The notes beneath the pieces are model-generated. The model was given only the letters and a program-made list of their open reading frames with translations. It was not told where the DNA came from and did no database searches. 64,000 nt of DNA from Mesorhizobium waimense. GTDB taxonomy: Bacteria > Pseudomonadota > Alphaproteobacteria > Rhizobiales > Rhizobiaceae. The first letter of the stretch is position 1; each line of letters starts with the position of its first letter. The DNA lies in assembly GCF_003601975.1 (NCBI RefSeq), contig NZ_QZWZ01000016.1, forward strand, positions 62,001 through 126,000. Reading direction: 5' to 3'. Both the position numbers and the translations under genes were made by a program. Shown piece after piece: positions 59,919-64,000 of this stretch.

Positions 59919-61376
59919 TCAAGCCTTCGCCGTCTTCGCTCCGGCTCCCAGCGCCATCGTGCGCAGCACGTAGTAGATGGCCCCGGCGATGGCGACGCCG
60001 AAGAACCAGCCATAGACACCCCACCAGGCCGGCAGCCAGTTGGTGAAGTTGGGCAGGATCGAGGAGAAGATGGCGCCGATGCCGGCGGCAATGAAGGCAT
60101 TGACGTGCCAGCCGCCTTGGAAACGGAACTCGCCGTCTTCCCGGTACAGCGCCTCGACATCGACCTCACCCTTCCGGATAAGATAGTAGTCGACCATCAT
60201 CACGCCGAAGATCGGCCCCATCGTCGCGCCAATGATGTTGACGAAATGTGCCGCCCCGCCTTCCCATGGCGCGAACGGATAGAGCAACAGCGCGATCACC
60301 GCCGCGATATAGCCGCCCTTCTTGAAGTCGATCTGGCGGGGGAAGACATTGGAGAAGTCGAAGGCCGGCGAGACGAAGTTGGCGACGACATTGATGCCGA
60401 GCGTCGCCACCGCGAAGGTGAGCGCTGCGAGTGCCGCCAGGAACCAGCTGTCGAATTTCGCCGAGATCTGGTCGGGGTGCAGCAACACTTCGTGATAGAC
60501 GTCGTAGGCGGCGATGGTGGTGACGCCGGCCACCAGCGAGAACAGGATGAGGTTGACCGGCAGGCCCCAGATATTGCCCTTGCGCAGGGCGGCGTTGTCG
60601 GGAGCGTAGCGTGCGAAATCGCAGAAGTTGAGATAGAGCGCCGAGAAGTAGGTCACCCAGATCGCCGCCACCGCAAACAGCGCCGTCCACGAGCCAGGCG
60701 TGCCGGGAACGCCCGCATCCTTGGTCTTCTCAAGCAGCACATCCATCGGGATGTCGCTGGTGAAGGCGAAACTCCCAGATTTGACGCAGAGATAGATCGC
60801 CAGGATCAGCATCATCACCCAGACCGCCGGGCCGGCCCAGTCCTGGAAGCGGCGCACCGTTTCCATGCCCTTCTGGATGATCAGAAGCTGCAACGCCCAG
60901 ATCACCACGAAGCAGATCACTTCGAGGCCGCTATGGCCAAGGAAGTGGGTGTTCTGGTTGAAGTCGGCAAACCATTGTGAGCGGATCAGCAGCGCCACGA
61001 TTGCGCCGGAGGCCGCCGCGGTCTGCGCGCCGTACCAGAAGCAGGCGACGATGGCCCGCACAAGTGCTGGAATGTTGGCGCCCCAGATGCCGAAGGAGGC
61101 GCGGGCCAGCACGGGATAGGGCACGCCGGTCTTCACGCCGGCATAGCCGACCATGTTCATCAGCACATAGATGATCAGCGAGCCGATACCGATGGCGATG
61201 ATGAAATTGACGAAGCCGCCGCAGAACAGGAACAGGCTTGCCGCCAGGTAGTAGCCCCAGAGGCTGTGGACATCGGACGTCCAGACGTTGAAGATCGAGA
61301 ACGGTCCCCAGTTTCGGACCTTCGCTGGAGCGAGATCCTCGTTATACAGGTCAGGCGATGCACCTTGTATGGTCAT
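59919..61376 (-). CDS. NCS1-family nucleobase/hydantoin-type permease
   Basis: A 485-residue inner-membrane transporter with about 12 helices. NEDLAPAKVRNWGPFSIFNVW, the SLWGYYLAASLF and LARASFGIWGANIPALVRAIVACFWYGAQT blocks, the KGMETVRRFQDWAGPAVWVMM region and DYYLIRKGEVDV near the end are NCS1 (nucleobase:cation symporter-1) sequence. Members carry cytosine, uracil, hydantoin or allantoin; the substrate cannot be told here. The ATG at 61376 follows AGGGG. No catabolic genes are adjacent. Confidence 0.92.
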   Translation of the reverse strand: MTIQGASPDLYNEDLAPAKVRNWGPFSIFNVWTSDVHSLWGYYLAASLFLFCGGFVNFIIAIGIGSLIIYVLMNMVGYAGVKTGVPYPVLARASFGIWGANIPALVRAIVACFWYGAQTAAASGAIVALLIRSQWFADFNQNTHFLGHSGLEVICFVVIWALQLLIIQKGMETVRRFQDWAGPAVWVMMLILAIYLCVKSGSFAFTSDIPMDVLLEKTKDAGVPGTPGSWTALFAVAAIWVTYFSALYLNFCDFARYAPDNAALRKGNIWGLPVNLILFSLVAGVTTIAAYDVYHEVLLHPDQISAKFDSWFLAALAALTFAVATLGINVVANFVSPAFDFSNVFPRQIDFKKGGYIAAVIALLLYPFAPWEGGAAHFVNIIGATMGPIFGVMMVDYYLIRKGEVDVEALYREDGEFRFQGGWHVNAFIAAGIGAIFSSILPNFTNWLPAWWGVYGWFFGVAIAGAIYYVLRTMALGAGAKTAKA

Positions 61377-61397
61377 GCTTGTGTCCCCTGTTTGCAA

Positions 61398-61715
61398 AAC
61401 GCGCCCTCACGCGTTGGCCGTGGAGGTTAAGCCTGACGCAGGGGAACCAGCAAGCAATCCATTTGCCGGCTTTGGCCTTAAAGATATTCAATGAGAATCG
61501 CGCTTATCAACACAAGCTAAACGCTGACCACTGATGCGCTTGGTCCGTTGGTGATTCGCGCGCCGCCGATTTCGCGAAAGGATCGGAGCCGAATGCCCAG
61601 TTGTTTTGCCGCCAGACTATTTTAGCGGTCGGCTCAATTTTTTCTGGAACCAAATGCCCTTCTGGGAGTTTAATGGGGTTCGATCGAGCGGAGGCGATCG
61701 GCCGGGAGGATAAAG
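61398..61715. other. Intergenic region between the permease and DUF982 genes
   Basis: About 320 bases between divergent genes. Apart from a GGAAC-type promoter candidate near its right end (61646-61670) and a GGGAGG ribosome-binding site, I see no coding sequence or RNA. The 61601 forward frame shows no family features. Confidence 0.5.
61646..61670 (+). promoter_or_regulatory. EcfG/RpoE2-like general-stress promoter candidate
   Basis: GGAAC at 61646-61650 followed 16 bases later by AGTT (61667-61670) resembles the EcfG consensus GGAAC-N16/17-CGTT with one change. It lies 46 bases before the DUF982 start. Confidence 0.4.
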
Positions 61716-62018
61716 ATGGATCGCTTGCATTTCTTCACGCCTGTGCGCATTGCGCCCGGGCAGGGATACCCAGTGCAGGAAGTCGATAGCGTTGCCGAAG
61801 CCATGGTGTTCTTGCGTAAGTGGCCGACAGGACGGCGTGGACCGGTTTACCAGTGCGCCTTGAATTGCTGTTCCGCCGCGCTGTCCGGCAACATGTCAGC
61901 CGAAGAGGCGAGGAAGGCTTTCACCGGATTTGCCCGCATCACCCGTTTGCTGGACGACGACATGGCGCTGCCGATCGGTGGCGAAAGCATGGAAAACGTC
62001 TACGCGTTGAGGCGGTAG
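61716..62018 (+). CDS. DUF982 domain protein
   Basis: A 100-residue small protein. FFTPVRIAPGQGYPVQEVDSVAEAM, GRRGPVYQCALNCCSAALSG (two cysteines) and ITRLLDDDMALPIG are DUF982 features; such proteins are numerous in Mesorhizobium and have no known function. GGGAGGATAAAG precedes the ATG. An EcfG-like promoter candidate lies upstream, which would place it in the general stress response, but that is inference. A perfect palindrome follows as terminator. Confidence 0.85.
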   Translation: MDRLHFFTPVRIAPGQGYPVQEVDSVAEAMVFLRKWPTGRRGPVYQCALNCCSAALSGNMSAEEARKAFTGFARITRLLDDDMALPIGGESMENVYALRR

Positions 62019-62048
62019 GCCGGCTCCAATCGTTGGGTAATTTGAGAT

Positions 62049-62083
62049 CTGCGCGCCAGCTGGCGCGCAGCGATTTTCTTTTG
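62049..62083 (+). terminator. Terminator after the DUF982 gene
   Basis: CTGCGCGCCAG and CTGGCGCGCAG form a perfect 22-base palindrome (62049-62070), followed by CGATTTTCTTTTG. It ends the small gene about 30 bases after its stop. Confidence 0.75.
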
Positions 62084-62293
62084 TTCCACGGCCCTTTGGC
62101 AGATACAGCAATCACTTCGCATCAAGAAGGCGCTTGCCCGAAACCGCGACGCGACGTACTCGCTGCCAGCGCTGACGCCGAGACGACGCATGACATCGCC
62201 GGGCCGCGCTCCCGCCACCCGCCGATTGAAAAAAACCGAGAATAGACTAAATGGTGCGGCTCGCCGGGCCGAACCGATGTTGCCGCCGGGCGA

Positions 62294-63313
62294 ATGCACC
62301 GCGCGGACACGAACACGATGAGCATGTTGATCAACCGGCTGGCCATAGCACCGATGATGGATTGGACGGACCGGCATTGCCGGTTCTTTCACCGTCAATT
62401 GACGCACCGTGCGCTGCTCTATACCGAGATGGTGGTGGCCGATGCGATCATCCAGGGTGCGCGCGAGCGGCTGCTTGGCTTCGATGAGGCGGAGCACCCG
62501 GTGGCGCTGCAGCTCGGCGGCTCCGATCCCCAGAAGCTGGCCGAAGCGGCTCGCATCGGCGAAGCCTTCGGCTATGACGAGATCAACCTCAATGTCGGCT
62601 GTCCGTCGGACCGCGTCCAGTCGGGCACCTTCGGCGCCTGCCTGATGAAGACGCCGGTTCTGGTCGCCGACTGCGTTGCCGCAATGAAGGCAGCAGTCAA
62701 GATTCCTGTCACCGTCAAATGTCGCATCGGCGTCGACGAGCAGGATCCGGAGCCGGCGCTCGATGCGCTGGCCGACGGCGTTTTGGCGGCCGGCGCCGAC
62801 GCACTGTGGGTGCATGCCCGTAAGGCGTGGCTGGAGGGACTGAGCCCGAAGGAAAACCGAGACATCCCGCCGCTCGACTATGAGAGGGTCTATCGCCTGA
62901 AGGCCGGAAAATCGAACGAATTCATCGGCATCAATGGCGGCATTCAATCACTGGAAGCGGCACGCCTGCACCTCGATCATGTCGACGGCGTCATGCTCGG
63001 CCGCGCCGCTTATCACACCCCGGGCATCCTGGCCGGAGTCGATACGGCCTTCTACGGCGAGAAACCCGGCGCCTTCGATTTTGCCGCGCTGATCGACGCG
63101 ATGGCGGCCTACGCTGCCCGCCATATCGAGAAGGGCGGGCGGCTCGGCCATGTCACCCGCCACATGGTCGGACTGTTCCACGGCCTGCCCGGCGCGCGCC
63201 GCTACCGGCAGATCCTGTCGACCGACGCGACGAGGCCGGGCGCCGGACCGAACGTGCTGAAGACGGCCTTTGCCGCGGTCGATTTCAGCGGTGTTGCCGC
63301 GGAAGCGGCCTGA
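62294..63313 (+). CDS. dusA: tRNA-dihydrouridine synthase DusA
   Basis: A 339-residue flavoenzyme that reduces uridine at positions 20/20a of tRNA. RLAIAPMMDWTDRHCRFF is the N-terminal signature, INLNVGCPSDRVQSG with FGACLM carries the catalytic Cys, and the KCRIGVDEQDPE and INGGIQSLEAA blocks continue the FMN site. Start could be ATG 62294, 62318 or 62324. The late helical domain (about 250-330) with HMVGLFHGLPGARRYRQ binds tRNA. Preceded by about 210 bases without a gene. Confidence 0.95.
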   Translation: MHRADTNTMSMLINRLAIAPMMDWTDRHCRFFHRQLTHRALLYTEMVVADAIIQGARERLLGFDEAEHPVALQLGGSDPQKLAEAARIGEAFGYDEINLNVGCPSDRVQSGTFGACLMKTPVLVADCVAAMKAAVKIPVTVKCRIGVDEQDPEPALDALADGVLAAGADALWVHARKAWLEGLSPKENRDIPPLDYERVYRLKAGKSNEFIGINGGIQSLEAARLHLDHVDGVMLGRAAYHTPGILAGVDTAFYGEKPGAFDFAALIDAMAAYAARHIEKGGRLGHVTRHMVGLFHGLPGARRYRQILSTDATRPGAGPNVLKTAFAAVDFSGVAAEAA

Positions 63314-63319
63314 CGGATT

Positions 63320-64000
63320 TCAGTCCCTGAGGATCATCCGGTCGCCGCGCACGTCGAAACCCGACAGCGAGCCGATGAAGTTCATGCCGAGCAGGCTCTG
63401 GCCGAGCATGCCGGGCGCCGCGATCATCACCGGCATGTCCTTGCGCACGATGCCGCCGATCGCAACTTCGTCGGTCTTCACGGCGGCGGCGCGTGCCATG
63501 CCATTGGCGGTCGAGACCGGTATGGTGAAGTTGAGGGCGGCAGGGTTGAAGCCCGCGGTCTGAGCGTCTTCCGCCGTCAGCACGATGCTGGTCGCGCCGG
63601 TGTCGACGACGGCCCGGATCGGCGCGCCATTGATCATGACGCGGGCTTCGAAATGGCCAGTGTCGGCCTTGTCCAGCGTCACCGTCACGTGGCCGTCTTC
63701 CACGCCCAGCGCCAGGGGGCTGCCGGGAACGAAGCCGGCGGTCACCCGGCTGGCGATATCCTGCAATTCGTAGCGGTACTGATAGCCGGCGATCAGCGCC
63801 AGCGCGATGACGGCCCAGGTGCCGAGATTGCGGGCCATGTCGCCCAGTGGCCGGCCTGAGCGAATGAGGCTGGCGCCGATCAGCGCACCGATCGCGCCAA
63901 GCCAGATCAGCCGGCTGAAATCGTAGTTCTCGACACCGAAAGTGCTGCCGGCCGAATCGTTGATCATCAGCAGGATCAGTCCCGCGCCGATCACGATCAT
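63320..64000 (-). CDS. Retropepsin-like aspartic protease, TIGR02281 type (start at or beyond window edge)
   Basis: At least 226 residues. Hydrophobic helices at about residues 1-14, 28-45 and 60-72 are followed by a domain with RAVVDTGATSIVLTAEDA, the single D-T-G motif of clan AA aspartic proteases, and GQSLLGMNFIGSLSGFDV. Membrane-anchored single-motif proteases of this kind are common in alphaproteobacteria and would work as dimers. An ATG occupies the last three bases of the window, so the start may be there or further out. Convergent with dusA with six bases between. Confidence 0.85.
   Translation of the reverse strand: MIVIGAGLILLMINDSAGSTFGVENYDFSRLIWLGAIGALIGASLIRSGRPLGDMARNLGTWAVIALALIAGYQYRYELQDIASRVTAGFVPGSPLALGVEDGHVTVTLDKADTGHFEARVMINGAPIRAVVDTGATSIVLTAEDAQTAGFNPAALNFTIPVSTANGMARAAAVKTDEVAIGGIVRKDMPVMIAAPGMLGQSLLGMNFIGSLSGFDVRGDRMILRD

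Noticed and set aside
61676..61700. GGTTCGATC string resembling a tRNA T-loop
   Set aside because: No acceptor, D or anticodon arm can be built around it.
61601..61789. Short frames upstream of the DUF982 gene
   Set aside because: They overlap the candidate promoter and the DUF982 start in another frame and lack protein-like composition.
1..64000. tRNA genes, CRISPR arrays, insertion sequences, integrases or attachment sites
   Set aside because: No cloverleaf-type sequence, no spaced identical repeats, and no transposase or integrase motifs were seen. A formal tRNAscan or ISfinder search was not possible.

Overview
The window reads as a chromosomal core region of an alphaproteobacterium of the Rhizobiales, most like Mesorhizobium. 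The base composition is GC-rich. The gene order rpsB-tsf, pyrH-frr-uppS-cdsA-rseP-bamA-lpxD-fabZ-lpxA-lpxI-lpxB, gltA-gltX-comEC-lexA, moeA-moaC-trpC-trpD-ppiD, tpiA-secG-pyrG is a rhizobial/Brucella backbone. Promoters fit the rhizobial form CTTGnn-N17-CTATAT, lexA has a GTTC-N7-GTTC operator, and rhizobial-type intergenic palindromes recur. The genus call is inference; no tRNA, rRNA, CRISPR array, insertion sequence or phage gene was seen.

Layout. 1-5.3 kb: aidB-type acyl-CoA dehydrogenase (cut by the window edge), two small membrane proteins, ruvX, a metallo-beta-lactamase-fold hydrolase, a secreted unknown and a badly broken radical-SAM gene. 5.3-7.7 kb: gatC and gatA with a GNAT acetyltransferase coupled between them. 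7.8-15 kb: a YdcF-like protein, a DUF599 membrane protein, L-serine ammonia-lyase, DUF1489, a VWA/membrane-DnaJ pair, a SPOR-tailed D,D-carboxypeptidase and a phasin whose promoter carries two TGC-N3-GCA operators. 15-18.8 kb: clpS-clpA and a chloramphenicol-phosphotransferase-like kinase. 18.8-25 kb: a reverse-strand cluster ridA-GDPD-FemAB-like-HIT, eipB, a frameshifted acyltransferase, DUF4031 and a LysE-type exporter.

25-41 kb is the translation/envelope block: rpsB-tsf with a structured leader, an inserted LysR/NTF2/aldo-keto reductase islet, then pyrH through lpxB, covering UMP kinase, ribosome recycling, undecaprenyl and phospholipid precursors, the RseP protease, the BamA outer-membrane assembly pore and the lipid A pathway from LpxA to LpxB by the LpxI route. 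dxr, which sits between cdsA and rseP in many relatives, is absent there.

41-55 kb runs mostly on the reverse strand: gltA, gltX, a decayed comEC, lexA, then moeA-moaC-trpC-trpD-ppiD. A forward kynureninase/arylformamidase pair separates lexA from moeA. 54.7-64 kb: tpiA, secG, an L,D-transpeptidase, pyrG, DUF1697, an NCS1 permease, DUF982, dusA and a membrane aspartic protease running to the edge.

No clearly new multi-gene system stands out. The best leads are the VWA/DnaJ pair, the GNAT embedded in the gatCA operon, the phasin operator architecture, the comEC ruin, the kyn insertion beside trp genes and several structured leaders.
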